Source of the DNA: Gnetum montanum
Lineage: Eukaryota > Streptophyta > Gnetopsida > Gnetales > Gnetaceae
Assembly (NCBI GenBank): GCA_015680685.1
Contig: MNCI01017638.1
Location: forward strand, 292-64,291
Length of the DNA: 64,000 bases
Direction: 5' to 3'
In this document: positions 22,014 through 35,088 of the stretch, in pieces
Numbering within the stretch: position 1 is the first letter of the stretch
How the letters are laid out: every line of letters starts with the position of its first letter
The notes under the pieces: model-generated
The model's input: only the letters and a program-made list of their open reading frames with translations
Told to the model about the DNA's origin: nothing
Databases searched by the model: none
Made by a program: the position numbers and the translations under genes

Positions 22014-22912
22014 TGATGAGTTGTTGTTGGTTGGCTACATCGATTAGGGCTTATTAATGACGCCTCGTTGATGCATCTCGCCCTGCATCGACGCAGTGTC
22101 TGTCTGTCACCTATAAATACGTGCCTACTAGCCACATTTATGCTAATCTAGATTTTAGTAGCAGCAAAGCTCTTGCATTTTTTTCATTCAAAAGTTAGAA
22201 TTTTTTTCCCTAAGTGCCCATAGCAGGAGTCATTAAGTGTATAGATCTTTATTTGAGCATTGTTGTACCTGAGCATGATAGTGTGTGCGACAATAAATAT
22301 GAGCTTTCTGATAAACCTTGCAACACTTTGGATAGATTAGCTATTTTATTTATGCATTCAATGTTTTTAATTATTTGTTAATTATTCTCAATTATTTTGC
22401 AAATATTTTCCAGCAATTGACTTATTGAGGTTATTAAGCTAGATAAATTAAATACATAAGTATGATCACTTTGAGCATAACACGTATTCGCTTGGTAATC
22501 CCAGCAGCGTTATCACTTGGTACACCCAATAGCGTAGTGTTTAGTCACCCAGTAGTGGATATGTGGGTTTAGGATGTGTATGAAAAGTGAGAATGGATAT
22601 TTATGTTAGGATTAGTTAAATTATTAGCTAATTAATTAATTTATATTATTTAATCAAATTACTTTTATCTATATTTGAGCACCAATTTATAAAACATAAA
22701 AAATGATAAAAATTGAATGCCTCAGTTACACTTAACCATACCAACAAATGTCACAAGTGTAATTGGAAAGACAATGATTGACCTTAAGGCTAGATTCACT
22801 TCATAAAGGGCTAGTGCACTGGAAATGAAAAAGTCCATGGAATTCGACCAGATCGTGCATGAATGCTTGTGATTCGTATGGTTGGGCGTAGGGGGTACCT
22901 AGTGGCTCATCA
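22014..22912 (+). repeat. 5' LTR of element C
   Basis: 899 bp, TGATGAG to CTCATCA. U3 is only about 95 bp, followed by TATA CTATAAATAC at 22111. R/U5 contains AATAAA near 22294, and the end carries the family word GGGGTACCTAGTGGCTCATC. Confidence 0.9.
22111..22119 (+). promoter_or_regulatory. TATA box in LTR C
   Basis: CTATAAATA, aligned with the TATA boxes of the sister LTRs relative to the AATAAA cluster. Confidence 0.65.
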
Positions 22913-22913
22913 T

Positions 22914-22931
22914 TGGCATCGTTGCTGGGGA
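22914..22931 (+). other. Primer-binding site of element C (tRNA-Asp type)
   Basis: TGGCATCGTTGCTGGGGA, one base after the LTR. It differs from the tRNA-Asp complement at three positions. Confidence 0.8.
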
Positions 22932-23071
22932 ATTTTGTTTGTGGAATGTACAATATTTAGGTCTAAGTGAATATCATTAATATCGTTGTATGAACCTAAA
23001 GGTCCATATCATTTTCACTATACATAAAAAATTATAAAAAGAATAATGAAAATTTCATTTTGTTTTGAAAA

Positions 23072-25330
23072 ATGTCTTCTTCTTCTTGCAAGCTTGAAAA
23101 TACTAAACCACTGGTCCCACAAGAATGCAAGGTGATATACACTCATCTAGATGATTTTGTGCCAAATTTCACCTTCATCTTACATTAGGATGAACAAATG
23201 TGATGACGTGATATGGAGTGCAATGTCATCTTGCCCCCCGATAGACTTATGCTTGGAATGTTGTTTAAAACCCTTAAGAAGTTAGGCATAGCATATCTTC
23301 ACGAGGAGTATGTTGTAGATGGATATGACACTTGGAACTACTATCCCACTAAAACACAATGTAAATGAGATAAATGTCAAGAGAAACTCCATGAAGCTAC
23401 AAAGGGAAAACATTACACTAACCCCTTGTTCCTACTAGATCAAGAGGGCAATGAGGATCCTCCCTTGAAAGGTTCTAAACATGAAGATTCTACACCCCCT
23501 GCTACTGATGATGAGGGTGTGAACCTAACCCTGCAATCAACTATTCATAAATCAGGGTTAGAAAAGAGTGAAATCCAAGGTAGGGACTCAAGTAAACATC
23601 GTAGTAACAAGGGATCTAAGGATGGTGATCATAATAAGCATAAGAGTGGTGGCAAACACTATGGTGGTGGTTGTAGTCCACCTTCCTCTTCATCTAATTC
23701 TGAACATTCCTCTTCATTTGATGGTTCTCATGAAAGGCTTCATCGAAAGAACCATGATGAAGGTGGTAAATGAAATAACAATGACCATAAAGGCCATAAA
23801 AATCGAAGGGGTGGCCAAAACCATCATCAGCGTCATTAACACAGTGATGATGGTGAACCTTTATTGGTGAATCAAAGTATGCTCAACATTGTAGAGGTAT
23901 TGAAAATCCTAACTAGGCATATGAAGAATAGTTGGATCAAGTGCCTAGATATGAAAAATATTTCAAGATTTAATGGGGGATACAATTTTAATCCATAGAC
24001 ACATCTACAAGCTTTTCAAGATGCATGTGCCTTACAGAACATAGAGAATGAGTGGTAGAAACTCAAGCTTTTCCCAAGGACATTCACTAAGGAAGCTAAA
24101 AGTCCTTAGAGCCGGAATCTATTTGAAGATGGGACACCATGTTAGAACTATTCAAAGACAAATACTAGGTGTACTCCAGAGTGTTTAATTTGAGAAGGCA
24201 AATCCAAGGCTAGAAACAGGGAGCACATGAACCCTTGGATGCTACCATGGGCTGATACTATTCACTCTTACATAGATGCCTTCGCCATGGTTACTCTTAG
24301 AGGGAAACAATTCACCACATCATAGATGGGCCTAGAGTAGAAATAAGAAGAACCCTTGGGGTGTATGCCCAAGGAAGATTGTCTAAAATGAGACCTCATT
24401 AGATCCAAAGGTTAGTTGAGTAGGTAGCAAAAGAAGAAGGTGAGCTACAAAAAAGGGAGAGTGTAGAAGAATATAATAGGGACACTTTCATTAGAGAATA
24501 AGAGGTCTAATTTTGTGATGAGGAGGAGTTACCACTTGATGAAGTGGTGAATAGAAAGACCTTGCCCATCCAAAAATTTGTTTCTAATATCTTGGCCAAG
24601 GTTGACAAGTTATGGGACTCTTTGGATGAAAAGTTTGAAACTACTTTAAAGATTGCTAAAGAATCCAAAGAGAAAAATAGTGATTGTAATCACAGGAAGT
24701 GAAAAGAAGCTGAATGTGCCTACCAAAGAGGTAAGGGCAAAGCTGCTGTAGTAGAGTAAGTTGTGGAGTCTAACTCTAATGATGAAATTGAATGTGATAT
24801 CTATCAATATGAACATCCAAAGGGATGTTGCCCTATGGTGTCACACTTACAAGAGTCTGGAGTGTATGCATTGAATCCTTGCCTAGCATGTAGGCAAGCT
24901 CTAAGATGATTGCCTTACCCTCAAGGTAGTCCAAGATAGTTCCACCAGCAACAACAAGCTTACTACCCAAGTGGAACTCCTCCACAATTGTAAAAATATT
25001 ACCAACAGTGGTATCAATCACAATCATGGGGAATGCCATTGCCAAGGCAGCAGTACCCTTACAAGCAACTAGATTCATATGGGTACTATGTTTAGCAGCT
25101 TGTCTTCCCTAGAAGTTCTACGAGTCATGCATCATTCAAAATTACTATTACCCTCCAGAGTACCACTAAACACATTCACCATTTACTCAAGGGAAAAACC
25201 CATATTCGTATCCTTATCATCCTTCACATCCCTCTATAGCTACACCTCCACCTTTAACTTAGTTACCTCTTATTGCATCCATGCAGGGTGAAATTCCTCC
25301 ACAGCTGCAACTACAAAATTCTACAAGGGC
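23072..25330 (+). pseudogene. Gag of element C (heavily decayed)
   Basis: The start MSSSSCKLENTKP at 23072 aligns with the gag starts of B and D, followed by VIYTHLDDFVPNFTFILH and then stops. An open run at 23426-23773 is a His/Lys/Ser-rich linker. The Gag core is at about 23900-24200: ISRFNGGYNFNP-stop-THLQAFQDACALQ, then KLKLFPRTFTKEAK, with frameshifts after it. A Tyr/Gln/Pro-rich tail runs to about 25300. Many stops occupy Trp and Gln positions. It could not make a particle protein. Confidence 0.8.
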
Positions 25331-25439
25331 TGTACACTCACAACTAGTTTTTCAACCAAGTGATCTAGATAATTGATCAAGGAAGCGACCTTTATTCTAA
25401 CTTAGTAGTCTTCTCTAGCCATCACAACCTACTCTAACT

Positions 25440-26110
25440 GATCACCTACATCTCCAACATCCTCATCCTCTGCATCAAATACCTTCAAGTGCCTTTCAAA
25501 CTAAGTGCCACCTAGGATCTGCACTGTAATGTTAACCCATGCTATTTTTAATTGGCTAAAGGTTAACATCCTTCCTACAAAAAGATTTGATCCAAGAGGT
25601 CCACTCATCTGTCTATAGATTGCTGGATAAGAGCCATGCAAAGCTCTTCTTGACTCTGGTTTTAGAGTTAACCTCATCTCCCATGATATGTACAATGCCT
25701 AGAACCTACCACCTCTTAAGAAGAGTAACATCCATTTAGAATTATCATATCAATTGATTATTATTCCTTTGGGATTAGTAGAGGACATTGTGATCACAAT
25801 TTGTAAGTGGTCCTGTCTTGCTAATTTTCTAGTAATTAAGATGGACAATTGCAAAAGTGACTTTCCCATCACCATGGGAAGGGCTTGGTGCACAAATGGG
25901 TATAAGGGACCTATCTCTTGAAATATTTGAGGATAATGAGATAGGAAAGATTGAGAAGAAGAGTATTCCATGCATCGTGTATAGTGATAATGGGTGCAAT
26001 TGCATGCAAAAGATTTGGTCCATCAAGAGCACATATATTAAGGCATGCAATCAGTGTACACAAGAAATTAATATTCAATGGTATCTATATGCAGTAGCCA
26101 CAAAATAGGA
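25440..26110 (+). pseudogene. Protease region of element C (decayed)
   Basis: Frame fragments read KALLDSGFRVNLISHDMYNA near 25640-25700, so the retropepsin Asp-Ser-Gly is kept. They then read LGLVEDIVITICKWSCLANF and TMGRAW near 25870-25890 (sister D: IIMGRAWL), followed by a frame change and IRDLSLEIFEDNEIGKIEK and VPCI-like sequence shared with B and D. At least one frameshift separates the two halves. Confidence 0.75.
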
Positions 26111-26149
26111 GGGCACCTAGTGGTTAATAGCTAATTCAAATAGCAACAC

Positions 26150-27160
26150 AATATGCATGGAGTTAACTAACAGTTGAACATGTGCATATGTTGAAGGCAT
26201 GGATAAAATTGAATAAGTTCATTTTCAACTCTCTAATGAAGATGATGATACCTATTGAGGAGAGTTGGGAATCGTTGATCACTTCAAGTAGGAACCCTTA
26301 GAACTAAAAACTTTACTAGCTGGTATGGAGTATGCATTTTTAAAGAATGGTAAAACAGTCATCATTAATGCCAAACTTGCTCTTGAACAAAAACAAAAGT
26401 TGTTGAAAGTGGTGAATAAATGTTCAATAGCCTTTGCTTGATCATATCCAGAACTAATAGGAATTTATTCAAGGATATGTCAACATCGCATCTACACTGA
26501 CCTAGCCATGAAGCCTAGAAGGCAATCGCAAAGGTGGTTGAACCCCAAATTAAAGTATATTGTCAAGGAGGAGATATAGTAACTCCTCAAGGCAAGGTTT
26601 ATCTATCTAATCGTAGATATTAAGTGGGTTAGCCCACTCATAGTAGTACCGAAGAAGGGTGGCAAATGGTGGGTTTGCATCGACTTTAGGCTATTAAATA
26701 TGGAAAGATTTAAGTATCATTTTCCTTTGCCATCTGTAGATCAAGTGTAAGATACCATATCTAGGCATTGCTATTATAGTTTCTTGGATGGTTATAGTGG
26801 CTATAACCAAATCCAAATTGTGCTAGAAGACTAGGCCAAAACAACATTCATGAGTCTCTGGGGGACTTTTGCATATTGTAAGATGCATTTGGCCTATGCA
26901 ATGTCCCTACAACATTTCAATGCTTGATCTTGAGTATCTTTTAACAACAAATCAGTAGTGGTGTTGAAATTTTCATGGATGACTTCTCCACCTATGGAGC
27001 TACATTTGAGCAAGCCTTGGATCAACTTGAGTAAGTACTAAAGAGATGTGTAGAGACAAACCTATGGCTCAACTAGAAAAAGATCCATCTCACAATCCAA
27101 GAAGGCATTATGCTAGGGCATTGAATGTTGCAAAAAGGGATTGAGGTAGACCCAAAAAAG
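26150..27160 (+). pseudogene. Reverse transcriptase of element C (decayed)
   Basis: Readable motifs are LNPKLKYIVKEEI, KWVSPLIVVPKKGGKWWVC, IDFRLLNMERFKYHFPLP, FLDGYSGYNQIQIVLED and, after a one-base frameshift near 26880, IFMDDFSTYGATFEQALDQL at about 26970-27030. Both active-site Asp are kept. Stops lie within EEI--LL, after DQV and in ED-AKTTF. It is homologous to the RT of B and D. Confidence 0.85.
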
Positions 27161-27780
27161 ATAAGGGTCATCCAAGGAATAACATGGTAACTAGAGACTG
27201 TTAAAGATGTTTGGTCATTCCTTGGACACACTAGTTACTATTGGCATTTTATTGAGAATTTCTCTAAGATTGCAAATTCGTTGGTAGAACTTATAGAGAA
27301 AGATGACCTTTCATTTGGACCAAGGAATGTGAACATGCATCCCAATAATTAAAGGAGAAAATTGTAGAAACACCAATCCTATGAGCACCAGATTGGTCCA
27401 AACCATTCCATATCATGACAGATACATCTAACTATGCTTTGGAATCAGTGCTCACACAGCTAAATGATAAGAAACGTCCATATTATATCCACCATGGGAG
27501 TAGAAGCATTATGGGGGCATAGTTGAATTACACCACCATGTTGAAAGAATTAATGACAGTGGTGTATGTAGTAGAAAAGTTTAGACATCATGTGCTAGGT
27601 TAAAAGGTATTTGTACATATGGACCACAGTGCAATTCACTTCCTTATGAATAAGCTGATAGTGAGTCCTTGTGTTATATGGTGGCTTACGATCTTGTAGG
27701 AATTCAATCTTACTATGGTAGATTGAAAAGGGACCAAGAATGTGGTTGTTGACCACCTCTCTCACTTAAGATGGGATAAC
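27161..27780 (+). pseudogene. RNase H domain of element C (decayed)
   Basis: Fragments FHIMTDTSNYALESVLTQLN (about 27410), LNYTTMLKELMTVVYVVEKF (about 27520, with the EKEL Glu position altered to LKEL) and GTKNVVVDHLSHLRWD (about 27730) follow the order of the B domain. Stops occur at several Trp or Gln positions. Confidence 0.75.
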
Positions 27781-29120
27781 AAAGAGGAGGAGAGCCTGCT
27801 CTCTAATTAGTTTCCAGATGAACTCCTTTTTACTGGAGAAATAAGTAAATAAACGCTTGAAAAAGCAATATGGTATAATGGCATCCTCACATATCTTCTC
27901 ACTCAAGAGATGCCACAAGACTTGGATTTTAGGAAAAAGCACCAATTTCTTCATTGGGTCAAATACTTCATGGAAATCAACAGACACCTTTACAAAGTGT
28001 ATGTTGATGACCTAATTTGTTGGTATGTCCTTGACAAAGATCAATTGCACATTCTCTAGGATGCTCATGAAGGGCCTTGCGGAGGCCACTATGCAGGGAG
28101 ATGCATGACTATAAAAATTATGATGGTAGGATACTATTGGCCCACAATCTTTAGGGATGCCCAGTAGTTTGTCAAGTCTTGTGAAGTTTTTCAACGTGAT
28201 GGGGGGATGACCACTCACATGGAAGGTCCTTAATAGTGGATTCATCCACTGGAACCTTTCAACATATGGGGCGTTGACTTCATGGGTTCCATCACATCCA
28301 TGTCTAACGAGAAAGCATATATTATAGTAGTAGTTGACTACTGCATAAAATGGGTAGAAGCGGTAGCTATTATTGATTGTACATCATCCACCACTGCCAA
28401 ATTTATACAACAAAATATTGTGAATAGGTTTGGGGTGCCATGTTCACTAATTTCTAATAATGGGGCTCATTTCACAGGTACCACATTTAGAAAATTAATG
28501 CAATGCTTAGGGGTAGAACATAAATTAACAACACCTTACCACCCCCAAGCCAATGGTCAAGCAGAGGTAACCAACCGAGAGATTACAAAAATACTAACAT
28601 GAAGCATTAGCAAATATAGGAAGGACTGGAGTACAAAACTTAACGATGCTCTATGGGCTTATCATTTAACTTGGAAACTTCCTATTGGATATTCTCCCTA
28701 TGAGTTAGTGTACTTGAAACTACCAACGCTTCCAATTCAATCCGAGCTCCATACACTCTCAATGGCATATGATCTAAACATTGACCTAAATTTATCATAG
28801 AAGGAAAGACTGATAAATTTGAACATGTTAGATGAAAATTGCTTAGTGGCCCTATCCTTGAATGAGGTGAACAAGACATTCAACAAGTAGCATCATGACC
28901 TTAGAATCAAGAAAGTAAAACTTCAACTAGGAGATAAGGTTCTCTACAGGAACCCCACAAATGTACCCAAAAATACAAAATTCTAAACATTGTGGGAGGG
29001 ATCTTATATAATTAATCAAACCTTTCCCTCTAGGGCCATGATAATTCACAAAGCTGACAACCCAAATAAAAAGAAGTTGGTTAATATCCAGCGAGTCAAG
29101 CCTTTCCTAGAACCAAGATA
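27781..29120 (+). pseudogene. Integrase of element C (decayed)
   Basis: The zinc-finger region reads GPCGGHYAGRCMTIKIMMVG then YYWPTIFRDAQ and SCEVFQRDGG (about 28070-28205), so the second Cys of the HHCC finger is Phe. The core is open from 28282 to 28602: VVVDYCIKWVEAVAI keeps the first catalytic Asp. LISNNGAHF has Asn for the second catalytic Asp, which alone would inactivate it. YHPQANGQAEVTNREI keeps the Glu. A stop follows at 28602, then a C-terminal domain ends near KADNPNKKKLVNIQRVKPF (about 29050-29110). Confidence 0.88.
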
Positions 29121-31320
29121 GGCTAGTGTAAATACCATCTCAACAAATGGACAATCATGTTCTATTTTTTGAATCTCCTCCTACCAACTCAGTTGTGGGG
29201 GAGATGGCCATCCATGTGGACCATTACCATGGCCTCTTATTTTTTCTCCCTTCTTTATTTTTCATGTTTTTGATTTTACACATTTTTGATTTTCAAATTT
29301 TTCAAATTTTATACAATTTTTAGTAACTTTTAACTTTCTTGATTATTTTACACTTTCTTATATATTTTACTTTATTTTGTTTCCTTGTGTTTAAGTGTGG
29401 TATTTTCTCAGTTTTGCTAATAAATATGCTTTATTGTCATAGGACACAATGTTGTTGTTGTTGTTTACTAATGATGATTTGTGCTTAATGTGTGATTGTC
29501 AATGTTTGGTTTCTATTTTTGAATTCTGATGTCTAATGACTTTGGCATTGTTTATTTTTTTTATGAAATAGGTAGTAAGTCCACATCATCCATCCATCTA
29601 ATGAATTCTATGGTTTTCCTTGTTTTGGAAATTTGAAGTCCCTTCCATTAAAAGAAAATTTTAATCGATTAGTGACCTAGGTAGTTTTGGAATTTGGAAG
29701 GATCCAAAGGTTTATAAAGGGTGTGACTTTAAGGGGACTTAATACTCTTTGTGCTCTTCTTCTTGCTTAAGTTCTTGAGTGTTTTTTGTGAACTTCTTAC
29801 TATTCCACACAAACCATTGAAGGAAGTCCAAATAACATCATTGCATGGTGTGGTTTTGATCATTCAAGAAAAAAAATGATGAGAATTCAAAGCATACCCC
29901 TTCAACACAAATATGTCCTTGCATGGTGTGCTTTCCATTTGAAAAAAATAAAAAAAATAAATGAAAATTCAAAGCACACCCCTTAGACAACTAAAAGGGA
30001 TACACACACTAGTTATGGGACTCAAATAACACTATGCCTGAAGGTCCCCTCTAACTAAGGCCCTCTCTCTCTTACTTCCTACTTCTCCTTTCTTCTCTTT
30101 GTGGAATGGTGGTTGTTTTGTGGAAGCACTCTTATGTCTTGAGTGGGTGGATCGATCATAGAGTGGTGATGCAAAGTTATTGAAATTGGATGATCTTGGT
30201 CTGGACTGAGGATGGAACTTTTGGGATCATTTTAACCACAAACTCCATAAGGAACTTTTTATGACCTCAATGTGAAACTCCATTCCACCTTCTTTATCAT
30301 CCATCCATGCTACCATAATTCACCTCATTTTCAGATTCTATGTTATGTTCTATGTCTTAGTTTGATGTGTTTGGATTCTTGAGTGGATTCTTTCTAGTTG
30401 GCCCTTAACTTGTCATGATCATTAAATTGACTATGAGGCCCATGGACCCCTTAGTTGAGGTTATGCAAGGGAAAAAAGGGCATAAGACTACTATGGGGAG
30501 GACCCACTTCCATAGCTTTTGGCTTGATTAGTTAAGGTTCCTTACCTTTGACATTGCTACAATCCTATATTTCATATTTTTTGTTGTGTAAACCACTCAA
30601 TACTCATTAATCTTTCATTGCATTTATCCATTAAATCAAATTTTCTCTATTTTTTCAAATTTATGAACTTCAACGTCCTCTTCTCATGATTTCATACTAT
30701 TTTTGGTTTTCTAAGCTTTCATTTGATCCCAATTTCATCGAAAAATTGCTTGTATTTTGAAAGTTTGACCAAAGTCAATTGTGGTCAATAGCTATGTCGA
30801 TGAGGCCCTATTGATGAGGCCTCATTGACATAGTGTAAAAATACTATATATACTACTGGACACTTTGGAATTATTTGTAATTTTCTCATAACACATGGGG
30901 AATTTTTGTAATTTTTCAGAACCCAAAACCTTCTAGAGCCCATAACTTTTAAACCATTTGTCCAAATCACTTCATTTTTTGATCCTGCACTTATCAAAGA
31001 TAAGATATTTATCATGGGGGCCACAAAACTTAAGGTTTTCAATGAAAAATTGATGGAATTTTTTGGAAATTTTCCTAACTCGTCCAAAGGGTCAATAATC
31101 TTAACCATATATAAACATAAACTTTTTCTAAGTTAAGCCTTCCAACAACCTCTTCGATGAATTATTCATAATAACACATAAAATAAATAATAACCAAGTT
31201 GATTAAATTAGCCATAATCACAACTTAGCCAAGTGTAACTATCCTCAAGAGTTAAGATATACCAATTGTTTTAAGGTTGCACAATGATTGCTAATTCATG
31301 GTTTTATTGTGATTATAGAT
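29121..31320 (+). other. Untranslated 3' spacer of element C
   Basis: About 2.2 kb, homologous in order to the 3' spacers of B and D (for example GGTCCCCTCTAACTAAGGCC near 30045 and the AAAGCACACCCCTTAGA word near 29970). No protein is supported. The last 15 bases before the next ORF, TTTATTGTGATTATAG, are acceptor-like and immediately precede its ATG. Confidence 0.55.
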
Positions 31321-34140
31321 GGCACCCAAACAAAAGCATTCACAAGAAGGAGAACCCTAGCAACCACGGGAGAAATGACTTGGAGCTAGAAGGGGCTAGT
31401 AGGAACAAGGCCAAGAACAACAAGAGGTGACCCATGCAATGAGACCTCATTGTGAGGAACCTAAAGTGGAATCTATTCAATAGATTCTGAAGGAAGAAGT
31501 ACTTATTGAAAAATCCCAATGTGGAAAAGTGCTTGGACCCTTGCCAAGGCTTGAGGTCACTCTGACTCAAGCCTACCTAGACATCATCAAGTCTTGAGAA
31601 ATCCAAAGATCAATTCTTCAAAAAATAAATTTTGGGCCATTTTTGGAAAAGTCTCTAGAGGATGTTAAGACACAATTGCAAACCTCTCCCATGTGGCCAA
31701 TCATCACATCTGGCGGGGAATGGTACATGGGAGAGACCTATCTCTTCTGGAATAGTCAAAGGCTAGGGTCTATTGTAAAAATCAAGGACATTCAAGTGTC
31801 CTATTTGGTAGAGGCTATTGCATGGGCACTAGGGTTGCTACATAGTGGAACATATTTGGTAGAAATATCAACAAAAGGCAATCTTGAGGCAAAAAGGAAA
31901 TGGACCCAATGATGGTATGGGGTGCACCGTAAGGAGCATGGTGTGCTCACACGGAAAAAGTGAATTTATTTCAAGATTGTGGCCAAGCAAGGTAACTGCT
32001 TTCTCCGCTCAAGCATGCATTGCTCAGAAAATTTCCCATGAACCTTCCAAAGATGGTTTATTTGGAGATCAAGAAGTGCTTTAAGGAGAATGAATGTGGA
32101 AGAAAGACCCTACCCTTTCCATGCCTAATCAGGAAACTTTGCAAAAGGGCAAACATTATTCACTATTCTAATGATACTCTCAAGCATGCTTCCTTGGCAT
32201 CATGGGTAGAAATCATGAAGGATAAGATGCCAATAACCACTAAAGAAGAGGAGCTACCACCACCACCACCCACTCAGGAGACAACACCAGAGGCCCACAT
32301 AGTCCTTAAGCATCTATGACAAATCTTAGAATAGCTCTTAAGCAAACAAGAACAACAAGCAGGAATGAGTGGGATGAATCCATCTGTGTATTGACTAGCG
32401 ATAAATCACCTTAATGAGGTGGCTTGAATATTTAGCTAGATGGAGAGAGTTGGTTCCATTTTCCCTGCCTAAAGAATGCAGCTTCCTTTGGGGTTGGATC
32501 CCAATGCTTGAGAGGTGATAGTGTCACTAGCAACACACCATCTATTCCCAGAGATCTTTGGGAACCACCACTTTCTCTGTGTGGTTGGAGGAAGGTGAAG
32601 AGGCAATTATCTTGATGATGTAGCACCAAGGGTAGAAGATAGTGGTAGAAGTGGTAGCTAACCATGTAGCTAAAGTACTAAATGCACTTGCAGCATTGGT
32701 ACTAGACATATCTACACTTCAAGATGTGTAGATGTTCACAGGCATGGTTAGTGGGAAACTGAATGCAGCCCAGTACGAACAGTTGTTGGAATGATTGGTA
32801 GAAACTAGGCAACTAACTCTAAACATCTTTGATCTCAAAGAACATCACTACAACTTAGTTGGATCTACTGAATGCAAGGGGTAGAGGCATCATTTTGGAG
32901 GGGCAACTAGAAATAGCTCAAGAGCAAAAGCAATGCTTGGCCATGGAGGTTGCTAAACTTAATGCCCAACTTGCAGAATAAGAAATCCTTAGCCTAGAAA
33001 TTACAAGAGATGAAGCTATCAAATAGCTTCAAGAATGATTTCAAAAGGCTAAGGAGGAAGCAGTATTGACCATCTTCAAATAGTCCATGGCAGAAGCTAA
33101 AATGCGCTCAATGAAAAAGGGCTTGAATTAAATGTGTCAAGAGAATGAAGCATTGGCCATGCAAAATCATCAGCTACGAAATGTTGATCATTAAAGAGAT
33201 CAAATGCAAGAGTTCATTTATCAATAGTAGGAGTAGCTTACTAGGGTAAATACTGAACTAAAAAAATTAGTTGTGGAGAACTGCAATTTGTCAATGGAGG
33301 AGGTAGACATCTTGCAACAAAAGTCTACCATTGAGATCATTGCCTTGAAGAATGAAGCTTTCAAATTTGAGAGAGTGCAAAATCACTATAGGGACTAGGT
33401 TGGTTTGCAAAAGGAAATTAATAAAAAATAAATTTAGATGGAAAAGATGAAAGTGAGTGAAGCCCTCTAGCAACTCTAGTAAGAAAGAGAGATGTGGCAG
33501 CCCATTATTGATGGGATTGATGCTTACAACAAAGTAGAGATCTTCTTGAAAGAGTTGTAGATCAAAAAAATGATAGAGTATATGGAGTTGGCCAATCTCT
33601 GCTAGACAAACTTGGTAATGCTGATAGCTAGACGACTACAGTCAAAATTGGAGAAATAAGTGGCTAGCTCGTATTTGCTATACGAGGTTGAGTTCAAACA
33701 CCACAAGGACACCAAGCAAAAGCTTGAGACTGCTAATGCTAAACTTGAAGTCCTTAAAGGATGATTCATAGATCAACGATCTATTGCTAAGGACTTAGCC
33801 AGATGGATGAATGAGTACCAGGAGTTGAAGAACATAGTGAGAGCATTCGAAATTGAAGGCAAATAGTTCATTGCTTGGTTCGTTAATGCCAAGGAGTTGT
33901 TTCCAATGATCCCATGTCCTTGGGATGTGCCCATTCCAGTCCACATTGGGGAAGCTGCATGGATGATGCATGATCTTAGGAGTAAGGAGGAGAAAATGAA
34001 AGCACTACTAGATGCTTTCCACCTCTTACTGGAAGTTGCAATAGCAGCAGGACAACTATAGCCACCTCAACCACTACCAGTGTGTGAAGTCGGTGAGGGT
34101 TCCTCGGAGCCGCAGGAACCACCACCACCTAGGACCATTT
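31321..34140 (+). pseudogene. Third ORF of element C: coiled-coil protein in the env-like position (decayed)
   Basis: Starts ATGGCACCCAAACAAAAGC right after an acceptor-like TTATAG. One frame, broken by stops and frameshifts, covers about 2.8 kb. An N-terminal globular part reads PRLEVTLTQAYLDIIKS and MWPIITSGGEWYMGETYLFW. A middle part near 32080-32280 reads LPFPCLIRKLCKRANI, then a Pro-rich hinge (EEELPPPPPTQETTPE). A long Glu/Lys/Leu-rich coiled-coil-like stretch (about 32880-33850) and a tail with VPIPVHIGEAAWMMHDLRSK follow. The PCLI-x-x-LC motif resembles the so-called putative plant transposon protein domain of plant Gypsy elements; that match is from memory. The position after integrase with a splice acceptor parallels the env-like ORF of Athila. 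B and D lack it. Confidence 0.6.
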
Positions 34141-34375
34141 GATCTTCTCCAATGAGCTTCACACCATCAAGGAATGTGTTGTCCAAGTTTTTAAGAGTTG
34201 TATCATGGTGTTCAATTTTGTAGATAGAACACCACCATTTTTGTAATATGTTGATCCGTACACCTGGGCACTCCATTTTTTGTCAAATTCAATCAGTTTT
34301 TTTGTTGAAGAAAAGTTAGTTAATAATTCCATACCTTCCCAAATTTTTAAAAGAACTCAAGAATGAGTTTTCATT

Positions 34376-34389
34376 CAGTCATGGGGGTA
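34376..34389 (+). other. Polypurine tract of element C
   Basis: CAGTCATGGGGGTA abuts the 3' LTR start at 34390, identical in core to the B tract. Confidence 0.75.
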
Positions 34390-35088
34390 TGATGAGTTGT
34401 CATTGGTTGGTTGTGTTGATGAGGCCACATCGATGTAGTGTCTATTTGTTGCTTATAAATATGCACATACTAGTTGCATTTATGGCAATCTAAATTTCAG
34501 TAGCAGTGAAGCTCTTGCATTTTTTCCATTTGAAAGTTAGAATTTTTTCCCTTGAGTGCTCGTACCAAGAGTCATTGACTGTATGGATCTTTATTTGAGC
34601 ATTGTTGTACCTGAGCATGATTGTGTGTGCGGTAATAAAGATGAGCTTTCTGATAAACCTTGCGACACTTTGAATAGATTAGCTATTTTATTTATGCATT
34701 CAATATTTTCAATTATTTTTAAATTTTTCTTAATTATTTCACAAATATTTTCCAGCAATTGAGTTATTAAGGTTATTAAGTTAGATAGATTAAATACATA
34801 AGTATAACTGCTTCAAGCGTAACATGTATTCGATTGGTAATCCCAACAACATTATTGCTTGGTATGCCTAGTAGCATAGCATTTGGTTGCCTAGTAGTGG
34901 ATACATGGGTTTAGGATGTGTACGGAAAGTGGGAACATATACTTATGTTAGGATTAGTTAAATGATTAGTTAATTAATTAATTTAGATTAGTTAATCAAA
35001 CTATTTTTATCTACATTTGAGCACCAACTTATAAAACATAAAAAATGATAAAAAATCAAATGCCTCAGTTACACCTAACCATACCAAC
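34390..35088 (+). repeat. 3' LTR of element C, truncated by insertion of D
   Basis: Matches the C 5' LTR from TGATGAGTTG through TATA (GCTTATAAATATG at 34451) and two AATAAA-type words to ACCATACCAAC, then stops abruptly where D's LTR begins. The missing end should start AAATGTCACAAGTG, as at 22747. I do not find it anywhere to the right in this window. Confidence 0.85.

Larger units (their letters stand above)
22014..35088 (+). mobile_element. Element C: Athila-like retrotransposon with an extra ORF, 3' LTR interrupted
   Basis: Plus-strand element running from its 5' LTR (22014) to a 3' LTR that begins at 34390 and is cut at 35088 by element D. It has gag, protease, RT, RNase H, integrase, then about 5.2 kb before the 3' LTR, about 3 kb more than B. 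The extra sequence encodes a coiled-coil ORF. C is the most decayed and most divergent of the set: its LTR U3 has GATGCATCTCGCCCTGCATC in place of the GATATCGC palindrome. The left flank is ACATT; the matching right flank is not in the window. Confidence 0.9.
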
